Below are positions 39,633 to 50,840 of a stretch of DNA of 64,000 nucleotides, piece by piece. Both the position numbers and the translations under genes were made by a program. Position 1 is the first letter of the stretch; the number at the start of each line of letters is the position of its first letter. The notes below the pieces were generated by a model. That model saw nothing but the letters and a program-made list of their open reading frames with translations. It had not been told where the DNA came from and did not search any database. Source of the stretch: Geotalea toluenoxydans JCM 15764 (GTDB lineage Bacteria; Desulfobacterota; Desulfuromonadia; Geobacterales; Geobacteraceae); the NCBI RefSeq assembly GCF_001311985.1, contig NZ_BBCJ01000011.1, positions 62,001 through 126,000 of the forward strand, in the 5' to 3' direction.

Positions 39633-41213
39633 CTAATCAGAAAGTATAGATGGATTGATTTGTATTTTGGCCTTGGCTTTCAACTCTTTCATCCAGTTGT
39701 CCAAAGCTTCCTGTTGCTTCTTCGGCAGCAGGGTCTGTCTGATCTGTTCCTTGTTCTTCTGGAAATCAGCACGGTTTAGCTCGATGCGCTGCTTGAGTTT
39801 GACCGCGTACCAGCGATCACCGGCCTTGAAGATGTTTTTCGGTGTAGGGGCGGCAGCGGTTAGATTAAAGGCGGCTTCCATCAGATCGGGGGATGTACCG
39901 ATGCGGGGGATGACGCCATTGGCGGCATAGGCAAAGGCTCCCGTTTCCTGGGTCTTCACCGTGCCGGTCCCTTTGGCCAGTTGTGCAAGTGCCTCTTCAG
40001 CCTTCTTCTTTGCCAGCTCTCGGGCTTTTTCTTCAGTGACCTTCTGGGTGAGCTGACCTTTGATCTCGGCCAGAGGAGGTACTGCAGCAGGTTTTTTCTC
40101 CATGACCTTGATGATGTAAATTCCTTTGGCAGTCTCGATCGGTCCGCCAAGTTCCCCCTGCTTGAGGAGGAATGCTCTTTTGATGACCTCGCCTTCGTCG
40201 GCCAGTGGTGCCGGGGCTGTCTTTGCCGTAAAGAGCGGGGTCTCCTCGACTTTCACACCGAGACTGGCGGCAGCGGCTTTTATGTCACCACCTTTCAGGT
40301 TTTTGTTAATGGTGTCGGCTACCGTTTCGTAGGCTTCCTTGGCGCCCTTCTGTTTAATGGCGTCTGCCTTGGCCCGGTCTTTCACCTCAGCGAAGGGAAG
40401 GATGCCTCCTTTGCCCTGGTAGCGGTCGATGTTTTTCCGGTAGTAGGTTTCAGCCTCTTCATCGGTTACCGTCGCCTTTGAGGAATACTGGGAAGGACTG
40501 ACAAGGGCATAGGCAATGCTGACCTTCTCCGGAGTCTGGAATTCTTTCTCGTGTCCCTGCAGGTACGTGGTGAGATCCTGATCGGTCACTTTCACTTCGT
40601 TCCTGACGTCACCGGGGGAAAAGGAAATGAAAGAAAGATCTACCTTGTCATTCTGCTTGTTGAAAGCCTGCTGCAGGTCCTGATCGCTGACCGTGGCCCG
40701 CTCCTTGACCTTTTCTCTGGCTTTCTTCACCAGCATTTCCTGCTCCTGCCCCTCTTCGAAGTTGGCGGGGGTCATTCGGTAAGCCTTGAGCATCTGGGTA
40801 TACTGGTCGAAGTTGAAAACACCGTCCTTTTGAAAGGCCGGTACCTTGGCTATCTCGTTGGCTATTTCATCCTTGTTTACAGCTATTCCCATCCGCTTTG
40901 CTTCCTTGACGGCCAGGGCATTGTCAATCAAGCTGTTAATGGCCATTTTGCGGATACCCAGCTGCTTTTCCAGGTCTGGCGTCATGGCTTGTCCGTAGAT
41001 CTGTTGATAAAGGCTTTTCATCCGATCGTAATTCTTCAGGTAGTCGTCCATTGATATTTTGGTTCCGTTTACCTTTGCGGCGAAATCCCCGCCAGTGGCT
41101 TCGTCGCCTCTTCCCCATACCAGAAAGATGGTGCCGACGAAGGATAAGACGATGATGCAGAAAACAATCTTGATAAGGACGGATTGTTTGTATTTCCTCA
41201 TTATGCCAAGCAT
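39633..41213 (-). CDS. ppiD: PpiD-like membrane-anchored peptidyl-prolyl isomerase/chaperone
   Basis: The 526-residue protein has an N-terminal anchor ('VLIKIVFCIIVLSFVGTIF', about 12-32), a SurA_N-like chaperone region (about 40-200) and two parvulin-like regions. The parvulin motifs are weak ('QGKGGILPFAEV', 'GPIETAKGIYIIKVME'), so isomerase activity may be low, as in PpiD of enterobacteria. It helps exported proteins leaving the Sec channel. It is divergent from mreB and upstream of purC on the same strand. Confidence 0.88.
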   Translation of the reverse strand: MLGIMRKYKQSVLIKIVFCIIVLSFVGTIFLVWGRGDEATGGDFAAKVNGTKISMDDYLKNYDRMKSLYQQIYGQAMTPDLEKQLGIRKMAINSLIDNALAVKEAKRMGIAVNKDEIANEIAKVPAFQKDGVFNFDQYTQMLKAYRMTPANFEEGQEQEMLVKKAREKVKERATVSDQDLQQAFNKQNDKVDLSFISFSPGDVRNEVKVTDQDLTTYLQGHEKEFQTPEKVSIAYALVSPSQYSSKATVTDEEAETYYRKNIDRYQGKGGILPFAEVKDRAKADAIKQKGAKEAYETVADTINKNLKGGDIKAAAASLGVKVEETPLFTAKTAPAPLADEGEVIKRAFLLKQGELGGPIETAKGIYIIKVMEKKPAAVPPLAEIKGQLTQKVTEEKARELAKKKAEEALAQLAKGTGTVKTQETGAFAYAANGVIPRIGTSPDLMEAAFNLTAAAPTPKNIFKAGDRWYAVKLKQRIELNRADFQKNKEQIRQTLLPKKQQEALDNWMKELKAKAKIQINPSILSD

Positions 41214-42572
<1,359 letters not shown>

Positions 42573-42591
42573 TCCAAACACAAGAGGCAAC

Positions 42592-42623
42592 GGCAGGGGC
42601 TCGGTATTCCGGCCCCTGCCTTT
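42592..42623 (+). terminator. Terminator after mreB
   Basis: GGCAGGGGC and GCCCCTGCC form a strong stem with an 11-base loop, followed by TTTCCC. The short T run may allow read-through. Confidence 0.7.
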
Positions 42624-42688
42624 CCCACCAGAGATAACGTGTCCTACCCTCTTACTATCCCAACCTTTACATCAAATGTGGAACTGTG

Positions 42689-43729
42689 ATGACTCAACCG
42701 GCAATTGACATCATTGTGCCTGTGTGGAACAGGCCGATTGAGACACGTAACTGTCTTGTCAACCTCCTCAATCATTCTCCCAATGCCAGATTAATTATGG
42801 TGGACAACGGCAGTGACCGGGAAACGGAAAAGCTGCTGCAGGAATTTTCAGAAGGGCTTGATGACCGGGCGTTCCTCCTGCGAAACGATGTGAACCAGGG
42901 ACTGGTGAAGGCCCTGAACAGGGGGCTGGAAAAAGGGGAGGCGGAGTACCTGTTCATAGTGAAGAATACTTCCTTGGTTGGGCCTGGCTGGCTTGAGCCG
43001 CTGCTGGAATTTGCGCGGCAAAGGAAAGATGCGGGGCTGATTGTGCCTGGTCTTGTGCTGAAGGGGCGGGGGAAGGTCAAGGGCAAGCATATTACCGCCA
43101 TTGAAGTTGCCCACGGCTCATTTGCCGCCATGCTCATCAGAAAGAGTCTCTATGATGCCATCGGCGGTTTTGACGAGGAGATGGACGGAGGCACCTGGTG
43201 TCTCAGGGACTATTCACGCAGGGCCTGTCGAGCAGGATCTCTCACTTTTCTCGTGCCGGGCGCGGACGTCCGGTATGAGGAGGAGGTTCTGTTGGGCTCA
43301 GAGACCAGGCGTCGGGAAAATCTGCAGAGAACCATTGCCGAATTCAGGAGCAGGTGGGGGCAGGACTCTTCATATTGTCTGCTGATGCCAAAGGGCGCTG
43401 ATCCGGAGATGGTTCGTTCCCGGATCGAGCTTCTTCTGCCGTCTGCCCGTCAAGGCGGTTTCTTTCATATCATCGCCCCTTCTCACCTGCACAAATATCT
43501 GATGAAGTCAGGCCACGGCAGTTTGCATGAAAATATCACCATTCATGCCGTGCCCTTTTTCCACACTGCCGGAACCGTGCAGAAAATGATAACCCGGATA
43601 TTATCGGAGGCCCCCGAGACAATTGTCGTAGCCGGTATAGACGGCATGAGTTATAAGGGTGACGCGCCTCTGCTGCCATTTGCCGAACTTGAGAGCAGGA
43701 TAAGGAGATGCGATGATAGAAGAGATTAA
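42689..43729 (+). CDS. Family 2 glycosyltransferase with extra C-terminal domain
   Basis: The protein has about 346 residues. The GT-A domain has 'IDIIVPVWNRPIETRNCL', 'LIMVDNGSDRET' and 'RNDVNQGLVKALNRGLE'; the metal-site DxD is not obvious. About 120 residues after the transferase domain, containing 'GGFFHIIAPSHLHKYLM', are not recognised. It overlaps gmhA by 17 bases and probably works in the same cell-surface polysaccharide pathway. GTG 42686 directly before the ATG is an alternative start. Confidence 0.82.
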   Translation: MTQPAIDIIVPVWNRPIETRNCLVNLLNHSPNARLIMVDNGSDRETEKLLQEFSEGLDDRAFLLRNDVNQGLVKALNRGLEKGEAEYLFIVKNTSLVGPGWLEPLLEFARQRKDAGLIVPGLVLKGRGKVKGKHITAIEVAHGSFAAMLIRKSLYDAIGGFDEEMDGGTWCLRDYSRRACRAGSLTFLVPGADVRYEEEVLLGSETRRRENLQRTIAEFRSRWGQDSSYCLLMPKGADPEMVRSRIELLLPSARQGGFFHIIAPSHLHKYLMKSGHGSLHENITIHAVPFFHTAGTVQKMITRILSEAPETIVVAGIDGMSYKGDAPLLPFAELESRIRRCDDRRD

Positions 43730-44291
43730 GAGCCAGATACGTTCCCATCAGAAGGTGATGGAATCCATCGGTCAGGAACTTTCACCAAAGATTGCGGCAG
43801 TTGTCGAGCTGTTGGCCGATGCCCTTGGCAATGGCAAAAAGCTGCTGGTAATGGGAAATGGCGGGTCTGCAGCGGATGCCCAGCACTTGGTGGCGGAGCT
43901 GGTAGGCCGCTTCAAGATGGAACGTCGCGGTCTTCCCGCCATTGCCCTTACTACCGATACATCCATCCTCACCGCCATCGGCAATGACTATGGATTCGAA
44001 AATATCTTCAGTCGCCAGATCGAAGCTCTTGCCAGACCGGGAGATGTGGTAGTGGGAATTTCCACAAGCGGAACTTCGAAGAATGTGTATAAAGCCCTTC
44101 TCGTTGCCGACGAACTGGGTTGCCGGACCATCGGCCTTCTGGGCAGGGATGGTGGAACAATTACCGAAATAGTAGACGTTCCCATAACGGTCCCATGTGA
44201 CGATACCCCCAGAGTTCAGGAGGGGCACATCACCATTATTCATATCCTGTGTGACCTGCTGGAGAAGCGGTTGTTCGGTGAGAGGCGCTAG
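43713..44291 (+). CDS. gmhA: Sedoheptulose-7-phosphate isomerase
   Basis: The 192-residue SIS-domain enzyme converts sedoheptulose 7-phosphate to D-glycero-D-manno-heptose 7-phosphate, the first step of ADP-heptose synthesis for the LPS inner core. 'MGNGGSAADAQHLVAELVGRF', 'ALTTDTSILTAIGND' and 'ISTSGTSKNVYKAL' are the family's sugar-phosphate binding motifs. It is followed 12 bases later by gmhB, the phosphatase of the same pathway. Confidence 0.95.
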   Translation: MIEEIKSQIRSHQKVMESIGQELSPKIAAVVELLADALGNGKKLLVMGNGGSAADAQHLVAELVGRFKMERRGLPAIALTTDTSILTAIGNDYGFENIFSRQIEALARPGDVVVGISTSGTSKNVYKALLVADELGCRTIGLLGRDGGTITEIVDVPITVPCDDTPRVQEGHITIIHILCDLLEKRLFGERR

Positions 44292-44303
44292 GCTGGTGGT
44301 GAG

Positions 44304-44894
44304 ATGACAGGAACGAAGCGGGCCGTTTTCCTTGACCGGGATGGCACAATCAACGTGGAGAAGGAGTATCTGTACCGGATTGAGGATTTTCAGATGATCC
44401 CCGATGCGCCGGAAGCTATCAGGTTGTTGAATGAGGCCGGTTTCCTCGTTGTCGTGGTCACCAACCAGTCCGGAATCGGCAGGGGCTACTATGACGAGCT
44501 GAAGCTGGAAAAGCTCCATTGCCACATGGAAAAGGAATTGGCCAAGGCAGGAGCACGGATTGATGCCTGGTATTTTTGCCCCCACCACCCGAAGCACGGC
44601 ACTGGCCATTACCGCAAAGAATGCGCTTGCCGCAAACCCTTGCCGGGCATGCTTCTTCAGGCTGCTAAGGACCTGGACATCGATCTTGCCGCCTCTTTCA
44701 TGGTCGGCGACAAGCTCGCCGATATTGAAGCAGGGCTTGCCGCCGGATGTCGGCCCCTTCTGGTCAGAACCGGCTACGGACAAGCCGAGGAACAGCTCCT
44801 GCCACACAATATCAAGGCCTTTGATGATATTATGGCTGCCAGTCTTGTTATTATCGAAGGGATGCCACCATTGCCGATAGACATTAGTGTTTGA
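44304..44894 (+). CDS. gmhB: D-glycero-beta-D-manno-heptose 1,7-bisphosphate 7-phosphatase
   Basis: The 196-residue HAD phosphatase has the nucleophile motif '[15 protein letters not shown]', '[13 protein letters not shown]', the zinc-binding 'FCPHHPKHG...[11 protein letters not shown]' and '[13 protein letters not shown]'. It removes the 7-phosphate of heptose bisphosphate in ADP-heptose synthesis. It is grouped with gmhA; the kinase/adenylyltransferase hldE is not in the window. Confidence 0.95.
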   Translation: MTGTKRAVFLDRDGTINVEKEYLYRIEDFQMIPDAPEAIRLLNEAGFLVVVVTNQSGIGRGYYDELKLEKLHCHMEKELAKAGARIDAWYFCPHHPKHGTGHYRKECACRKPLPGMLLQAAKDLDIDLAASFMVGDKLADIEAGLAAGCRPLLVRTGYGQAEEQLLPHNIKAFDDIMAASLVIIEGMPPLPIDISV

Positions 44895-44961
44895 CGACCT
44901 TTCAGGCAATATGCTAGAAAACAAAGGTTTTAATATTTTTGAATGTGATGGAAGGGGCGCC

Positions 44962-45854
44962 ATGAAAGGGATCAAAAAAGGTATTCTTCTTGCCGGCGGA
45001 GCGGGAAGCAGGCTGTATCCGCTGACGCTTGTTGCAAGCAAGCAGCTGCAGCCGGTCTACGACAAACCGATGATTTATTATCCCCTTGCCACCTTGATGA
45101 TGGCAGGAATCAACGACATTCTCATCATTTCCACTCCCCACGATACGCCCCGGTTCCGTGATCTGCTGGGGGACGGTTCCCGCTGGGGCATCCGCCTCAC
45201 CTACGAGGTGCAGCCTGAGCCTAAAGGTATCGCCCAGGCGTTCATCATCGGTGAGCGGTTTATCGGCACCGACCCGGTCTGCCTGATTCTGGGAGATAAT
45301 ATTTTTTACGGTAAAATGGGGCTGGACAGGGCCGTTGCCGAATTCCGCGGCGGGGCGAAGATCTTCGGCTACTATGTGCAGGATCCGGAGCGCTATGGTG
45401 TGGTTGAGTTCGACAGCCTGGGCCGGGCGGTAAGTATTGAGGAAAAGCCCCAGCTGCCGAAGACCAATTATGCCGTGCCCGGACTTATCTCTATGACGGC
45501 AAGGTGGTGGAGATAGCAAAAGGCATGAAACCTTCCCCACGGGGGGAGCTGGAAATTACCGACGTGAATCTTGAGTATCTGCGCCGGGGCGAGCTGCAGG
45601 TGGAGAAGCTGGGGCGCGGCATTGCCTGGCTGGATACCGGAACCCACCAGAGTTTGCTGGAAGCCAGCCATTTTATCGGCACGCTGGAAATGCGCCAGGG
45701 ACTGAAGATCGCCTGTCTGGAAGAGATAGCCCTCCGTCTGGGATTCATTGACTGCAAGGGCATGGCCGAGGCTATCGCCAACACTCCCAAATCCAGTTAT
45801 CGTGATTATCTGCAGCACGTTTACAACGAAAACGAACTTTGTGGGAGCAAGTGA
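44962..45854 (+). CDS. rfbA: Glucose-1-phosphate thymidylyltransferase (one frame break)
   Basis: The protein has about 298 residues: '[20 protein letters not shown]' (nucleotide site), '[19 protein letters not shown]', '[10 protein letters not shown]' and '[13 protein letters not shown]'. After 'NYAVPGL' near 45487 one base is missing; the next frame continues with '[15 protein letters not shown]', '[13 protein letters not shown]' and '[15 protein letters not shown]'. The enzyme makes dTDP-glucose for dTDP-rhamnose and related sugars. The frame is open upstream to 44887, but the ATG at 44962 has GAAGGGG before it. An rfbC-like gene follows by one base; rfbB and rfbD are not present. Confidence 0.92.
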
Positions 45855-45855
45855 A

Positions 45856-46332
45856 ATGGAATTCAAAAAAGGTAAAATCCACGACGTGCTGGTAAGGCCC
45901 CTGACAAAATATCTGGACGAAAGGGGCTGGCTTGCCGAACTGTACCGCTCCGACGAGATTGCCGAGGGGATAATGCCGGTAATGGCGTATATCTCAATGA
46001 CTCAGCCGGGAGTCGCCCGCGGACCCCATGAGCATGTGGATCAGACAGATTACTTCTGCTTTATCGGTCCTTCCAACTTCAAGATATACCTGTGGGACAA
46101 TCGCAAAGATTCTCCCACCTATGGTGTAAAGCAGGTTATCTTTGCCGGCCAGGACGTGCCGATGATGATGACCGTGCCGCCGGGGGTGGTGCATGCCTAC
46201 AAGAACGTGGGTATCGGCAACGGCATTGTTTTCAATGCCCCCAACAAACTCTTTGCCGGTGAAAACAAAAAACAGCCCGTGGACGAAATTCGCCACGAGG
46301 ATGTCGCCTCTTCTCCTTTTGTTCTGGACTGA
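45856..46332 (+). CDS. dTDP-4-dehydrorhamnose 3,5-epimerase family protein
   Basis: The 158-residue cupin-like protein has 'YLDERGWLAELYRSDEI', 'GVARGPHEHVDQTDYF' (catalytic His region) and 'VPPGVVHAYKNVG'. It is shorter than classical RfbC (about 180 residues), so it may act on a different dTDP-4-keto sugar. The ATG lies in GTGAAATGG, directly after the rfbA stop, and the two genes are clearly coupled. Confidence 0.85.
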   Translation: MEFKKGKIHDVLVRPLTKYLDERGWLAELYRSDEIAEGIMPVMAYISMTQPGVARGPHEHVDQTDYFCFIGPSNFKIYLWDNRKDSPTYGVKQVIFAGQDVPMMMTVPPGVVHAYKNVGIGNGIVFNAPNKLFAGENKKQPVDEIRHEDVASSPFVLD

Positions 46333-46405
46333 ATGCAATTGAGACCACATCAGCTGAAAGTTTCAGGGGGGACGTCCGTCTCCCTTTAAATTTTCCAGAG
46401 CGCAC

Positions 46406-47233
46406 ATGATAGAGCTGTTGAACAAATACAAGAAGGTTTACCTTCTGGTCGGACTATCGCTTCTGGCCGCCCTCATCTTCTACTCACTGCACCTCAAAAA
46501 CAGGGAACATGCCGGTCCGCTTGAGCGAAGCGTCATGAATGTGATGGCGCCGGCATCGAAACTGGGCTCGGCGGGCAATGGTTTTTTTTCCGGCCTATGG
46601 TCAGATTACCTTGACCTGGTGAACATACGCAGGGAAAATAAGGAGCTGCGGCGGATCATAAAGTTATACAGTGCCCGCGAAACGGAAAGCCGCGAAGCGC
46701 TCATGGCCAACGAGCGGTTGAAAAGCCTGTTGGAGTTGAAAACCTCCACCCAGGTTCCTTCTCTGGCTGCCGGCGTCATTGGCGAAGATGGATCCCCCTG
46801 GTTCAAGACGCTGTTTCTTGATCGCGGGGCAGCCGAAGGACTTCAGGAAGGGATGCCGGTAGTTGCCGTTGACGGGGTTATAGGCCGACTGGTCAAGGTA
46901 GCGGCAGACAGCTCACGGGTGCTCCTTCTGACCGATCATGCCAGCGGCATAGCGGCTGTAGTGCAGCGTTCAAGGGCCAGAGGAGTGGTGAAGGGGGCCG
47001 GTGATGGCCGCTGTTCCCTGGAATTTACCCTGCGTGACGAAGATGTGAAGGTGGGGGATGTTATCGTTACCTCCGGTATTGGCGGTGGCTTTCCCAAGGG
47101 TTTAAAAGTAGGTGAAGTTACCATGGTGAAAAAAGGTGCCTATGGTATCTTTCAGACGGTAGAGGTAAGGCCTGCAGTGAATATATCCAGACTAGAAGAG
47201 GTTCTGGTCCTCCTCCAGCAAACATATGATTAA
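46406..47233 (+). CDS. mreC: Rod-shape-determining protein MreC
   Basis: The 275-residue protein has a short cytoplasmic start, one transmembrane helix ('VYLLVGLSLLAALIFYSL'), a coiled coil (about 70-115) and the periplasmic double beta-barrel domain ('GSPWFKTLFLDRGAAEGLQ', 'GMPVVAVDGVIGRL', 'VTSGIGGGFPKGLKVG'). It links MreB to periplasmic cell-wall enzymes. The stop overlaps the mreD start by 8 bases. Confidence 0.95.
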   Translation: MIELLNKYKKVYLLVGLSLLAALIFYSLHLKNREHAGPLERSVMNVMAPASKLGSAGNGFFSGLWSDYLDLVNIRRENKELRRIIKLYSARETESREALMANERLKSLLELKTSTQVPSLAAGVIGEDGSPWFKTLFLDRGAAEGLQEGMPVVAVDGVIGRLVKVAADSSRVLLLTDHASGIAAVVQRSRARGVVKGAGDGRCSLEFTLRDEDVKVGDVIVTSGIGGGFPKGLKVGEVTMVKKGAYGIFQTVEVRPAVNISRLEEVLVLLQQTYD

Positions 47234-47711
47234 ATTTGTCAAAGCTCTCTCCATCGTTATTGCCGTTCTCTTACTGCAAACAACCATATTTCCCTACTAT
47301 CTGCTGGACCCCTTTCATCCCAACCTGCTGGTTATCATGGTTGCATATCTGGGGCTACGCTCCAAGAGCCCTTTCGGCGCACTGGCTGCCTTCTCGCTGG
47401 GGCTTCTCCATGATTGTTTCAGCGGTATTTATTTCGGGCTCAATGGTTTTTCCTATCTGTGCATTTTCCATGCTCTCCACAAGACAGCCGACCGGCTTTA
47501 TACCGACAGCCGCTATCTGATGGTGTTGACCGTTTTTTTTGCCACCATCGCTACGGGACTTTTCAACATGCTGCTTTTATTCCTTTTCTCTGCAGCCAAC
47601 GGCATCTATGCAACGCTTTTGTCGTCGCTGATTCCCCAGGCGCTTGTCAATGCCCTGATCGCTTCCCTGATTTTCATGATGCCTGCCTCGGTTGTTGCAG
47701 AGGAACCGTAA
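47226..47711 (+). CDS. mreD: Rod-shape-determining membrane protein MreD
   Basis: The 161-residue polytopic membrane protein has about five helices, with 'LLDPFHPNLLVIMVAYLGLR' and 'GLLHDCFSGIYFGLNGFSYL', the conserved MreD region. It lies between mreC (overlapping) and mrdA (adjacent), the standard order. Confidence 0.93.
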   Translation: MIKFVKALSIVIAVLLLQTTIFPYYLLDPFHPNLLVIMVAYLGLRSKSPFGALAAFSLGLLHDCFSGIYFGLNGFSYLCIFHALHKTADRLYTDSRYLMVLTVFFATIATGLFNMLLLFLFSAANGIYATLLSSLIPQALVNALIASLIFMMPASVVAEEP

Positions 47712-49597
47712 ATGAAAATGGATCAACGCTACATCCGGGAAAACGCGGAGCCGAAAAGGCGCATCTTCGGTCTTTCACTTGCAGCAGCAACCATGTTTTT
47801 CCTGCTTCTGACCCGGCTCTGGTATCTGCAGATCATAGAATCGGATAATCTTCTCGATCAATCGGAGAATAATCGCCTCAGGTTTGTGCCTGTTGCCGCG
47901 CCCCGTGGAGCAATACTGGATCGCAACGGCAAGGTTCTGGTCAGCAACACCCCTTCGTTCAGCGTGGCGCTGATCCCGCAGGACGTCAAGGACAAGGATG
48001 TCCTGCTCGACAACCTGTCCAGATACCTGGGACTGAACCGGGATGAATTGGTGCAGAAATGGGACAAAGGCAGAGGGAGAGCGAAATATTATCCGATTAT
48101 TGTCGCTTCGGGCATTAGTCGTGACCAGTTGGAGTTCCTGGAAGAGAACCGCATGCGGTTGTTTGCCGGGGTCGACATTCAAATGAAACCGATCCGCGCA
48201 TATGCCAACGGTATTCTTGCCGCCCACCTCCTTGGCTACTTGGGAGAAATCAACGAGCAGGAGATGGCTAAAGAGCGGTTCAGCGAGTATAATCTGGGTG
48301 ACTACATCGGCAAAAGCGGCATTGAGCGGAATTGGGAAGCAGAACTCCATGGCGCCGACGGCGGCCGGCAGGTGGAGGTCGATGCACGAGGGAGGTTTCT
48401 GCGGACCGTGACGGAGGCCAGTCCCACCATCGGCAACAGCCTGGTCCTCACGATAGATACCGATGTGCAGAAAGCTGCAGAGGAAGCTTTTGGCGACAAG
48501 GCAGGCGCTGCTGTCGCTGTCGATGTGAACAGCGGAGAAATCCTTGCCTTTGCCAGCAATCCGGGCTTCGACCCGGCTCTCTTTTCCGGCAGGCTTTCTC
48601 CCGAGCAATGGAAATCGTACGTTGAGGACAAGCGGCATCCCCTGGAAAACAAGGCTCTCAAGGGACAATATCCTCCCGGCTCCACCTTCAAGGTAGTTAC
48701 GGCCATTGCCGGCCTGGAGGAGGGACTGATCGATGAACATACTGCTGTCAACTGCAGCGGTTCGTACAAGTTCGGCAACAGTACCTTCAAATGCTGGGAA
48801 AAGAAAGGGCACGGCCGGGTCGACCTGAAGAAAGCGCTGAGACAATCCTGCGACGTCTATTTTTACCAACTGGGGGAGCGCCTGGGGGTGGATAAGATCG
48901 CTCAATATGCCAGAAAACTCGGCCTTGGCCAGGCCATGGGAGTCGGTCTCGATAATGAGAAGAGTGGAGTGATACCCACTTCCGACTGGAAGTTTAAGAA
49001 GTATGGCAAAAAGTGGTACCGGGGCGAAACGCTCTCCGTTGCCATTGGCCAGGGCTATGTGCTGACAACTCCCATCCAGCTTGCTTCGATGATAGCAACC
49101 GTTGCCAATGAAGGTACCATCTACCGGCCACATCTTGTGAAGCGGATAATAGATCCGGACGGAAAGGTGTTAAAGGAATTTGCACCAGAAACTATCGGCA
49201 CTGCCGTAATAAAACCTTCCACATACAAATTGGTCAAAGAGGGGTTGGCTGCCGTCGTCAACGAGCCTCACGGCACCGGTGGGGCGGCACGTCTCTATGA
49301 GGTAAAGGTGGCAGGCAAGACTGGTACTTCACAGGTGGTAAAGCTTCGGGACAGCAGGGGTGATGTTCCCTACCAGTTCCGCGACCATGCCCTTTTTGTA
49401 GCCTTTGCGCCCTTTGAAAAGCCTGAAGTGGCGGTCGGCGTCGTCATTGAACACGGTGAGCACGGAGGCGCCGCCGCGGCTCCCATAGCCGGACGCATCC
49501 TGAGGGCTTATTTCGAGGGCAAAGGGGTGATAAAAAACCGGTTAAGAAAGAGGATGTGGAGCAGACGGATGAAATTCCTGCAGAAGATGACGAATGA
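47712..49597 (+). CDS. mrdA: Penicillin-binding protein 2 (one frame break near the 3' end)
   Basis: The protein has about 629 residues: an N-terminal anchor, a PBP dimerisation domain ('AAPRGAILDRNGKVL') and a transpeptidase domain with 'PPGSTFKVV' (Ser324), 'RQSCDVYFYQ' and 'VAGKTGTSQ'. The frame runs on to 49667 with a basic tail, but adding one A to the AAAAAA run at 49532-49537 gives the acidic ending 'KKEDVEQTDEIPAEDDE' and TGA at 49595-49597, which is more typical of PBP2. It cross-links peptidoglycan in cell elongation with RodA, encoded next. Confidence 0.93.
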
Positions 49598-49659
49598 GTT
49601 TCAGCGGGGCTTTGAACGGCAGGCTGTTCTGCAAGCCCTGGTAGTGGAGGCTGTCCTTA

Positions 49660-50760
49660 ATGTTTGACAGAAGGTTGTTCACCAATTTCGACTGGACCCT
49701 GCTGACGCTGGTGCTGCTTATCTGCAGTATCGGTGTGGTCAATATTTTCAGCGCCACCGCTTCTTACCAGATGGCAGGACCCCCCTATTTCATCAAGCAG
49801 CTATACTGGATCACGGCCGGGGTCACTCTCTGCGTTCTGGCCTGCAGTATCGATTATCACATCCTGGATGACATAGCCTACTGGGTGTATGGGGGGGTGG
49901 TACTGCTATTGGTGGCCGTTCTCCTGGTGGGCAAGACATCTATGGGGGCCACACGCTGGCTGGACCTGGGATTCGTAAACATTCAGCCTTCCGAGCCGAT
50001 GAAGATTGTGGTCATAATGACCTTTGCCCGTTTCTTCAGCAGGTACCCGGTGTTTAACGGCCTTACGCTGCGAGACCTGATCTATCCATGCATGATGCTT
50101 GGCATCCCGGCACTGCTTATCATGAAGCAACCCGACCTGGGTACCGCCATCATGGTCATCCTCATCGCCTCCTCGATGCTCCTTTATGTGAAGGTCCGAT
50201 GGAGTGCCGTCGTCTCCATCATGCTTGCAGCGGTGCCGATTTTTTACCTGGCCTGGCACTACTACCTGCGGGACTACCAGAAGGCCCGTATCATTACCTT
50301 CCTCAACCCTGAACAGGACCCGTTGAAGAGCGGTTACCACATTATCCAGAGCAAGATCGCCGTCGGCTCGGGGGGGGTGCTCGGCAAAGGTTTCCTCCAT
50401 GGGACTCAGAGCCAGCTGCGGTTTCTTCCCGAGCAACATACCGATTTCGCTTTTTCAGTCTTTTCAGAGGAGTGGGGTTTTGTGGGCTGCATGACGGTAC
50501 TGGCCCTTTACCTGTTTCTGGTATTGTGGGGCCTGCATATTGCCTCAAGGTGCAACGACCGGTTCGGCAGCCTCATGGCTGTTGGTGTTACGGCCATGAT
50601 CTTCTGGCATATCGTCATCAACATGGGCATGGTCATCGGTCTCTTTCCGGTGGTGGGGGTGCCGCTGCCGTTCTTTTCATACGGAGGGACCTCCATGGTT
50701 ACATCCATGGTCGGGGTGGGAATACTCCTTAATATCAGCATGCGCCGCTTCATGTTCTAA
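49660..50760 (+). CDS. rodA: Peptidoglycan glycosyltransferase RodA
   Basis: The 366-residue SEDS protein has about ten helices with the family motifs 'GATRWLDLGFVNIQPSEPMKI', 'KQPDLGTAIM' and 'VPLPFFSYGGTSM'. It polymerises lipid II during elongation together with PBP2. It begins shortly after mrdA and ends the mre/rod cluster. Confidence 0.96.
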   Translation: MFDRRLFTNFDWTLLTLVLLICSIGVVNIFSATASYQMAGPPYFIKQLYWITAGVTLCVLACSIDYHILDDIAYWVYGGVVLLLVAVLLVGKTSMGATRWLDLGFVNIQPSEPMKIVVIMTFARFFSRYPVFNGLTLRDLIYPCMMLGIPALLIMKQPDLGTAIMVILIASSMLLYVKVRWSAVVSIMLAAVPIFYLAWHYYLRDYQKARIITFLNPEQDPLKSGYHIIQSKIAVGSGGVLGKGFLHGTQSQLRFLPEQHTDFAFSVFSEEWGFVGCMTVLALYLFLVLWGLHIASRCNDRFGSLMAVGVTAMIFWHIVINMGMVIGLFPVVGVPLPFFSYGGTSMVTSMVGVGILLNISMRRFMF

Positions 50761-50829
50761 GAGGCTGATGCAAAACTACTGCGGACCCGCGGGGCCTAAA
50801 GGGCCGGACTGCGGTTCGTATGAGCCTCT
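50760..50829 (+). other. Structured intergenic element between rodA and the mannosyltransferase gene
   Basis: The 70 bases are closed by a perfect AGAGGCT/AGCCTCT stem and contain an inner GGCC-TAAAG-GGCC hairpin and two direct copies of ACTGCGG. It ends 11 bases before the next ATG and has no T run, so a leader structure or dispersed repeat is more likely than a terminator. Confidence 0.45.
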
Positions 50830-50840
50830 GGAGAGATTGA

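Noticed and set aside
43782..45041. 419-codon minus-strand frame
   Set aside because: It is antisense to gmhA and gmhB, which have full catalytic motifs.
47775..49133. 452-codon minus-strand frame
   Set aside because: It is antisense to mrdA and has no recognisable features.
50760..50829. Cyclic di-GMP/cGAMP (GEMM) riboswitch
   Set aside because: GCAAA and CCTAAAG fragments are present, but the first GEMM helix and the 3' GG-x-GGUU-CC part do not fit; kept only as an unassigned structure.
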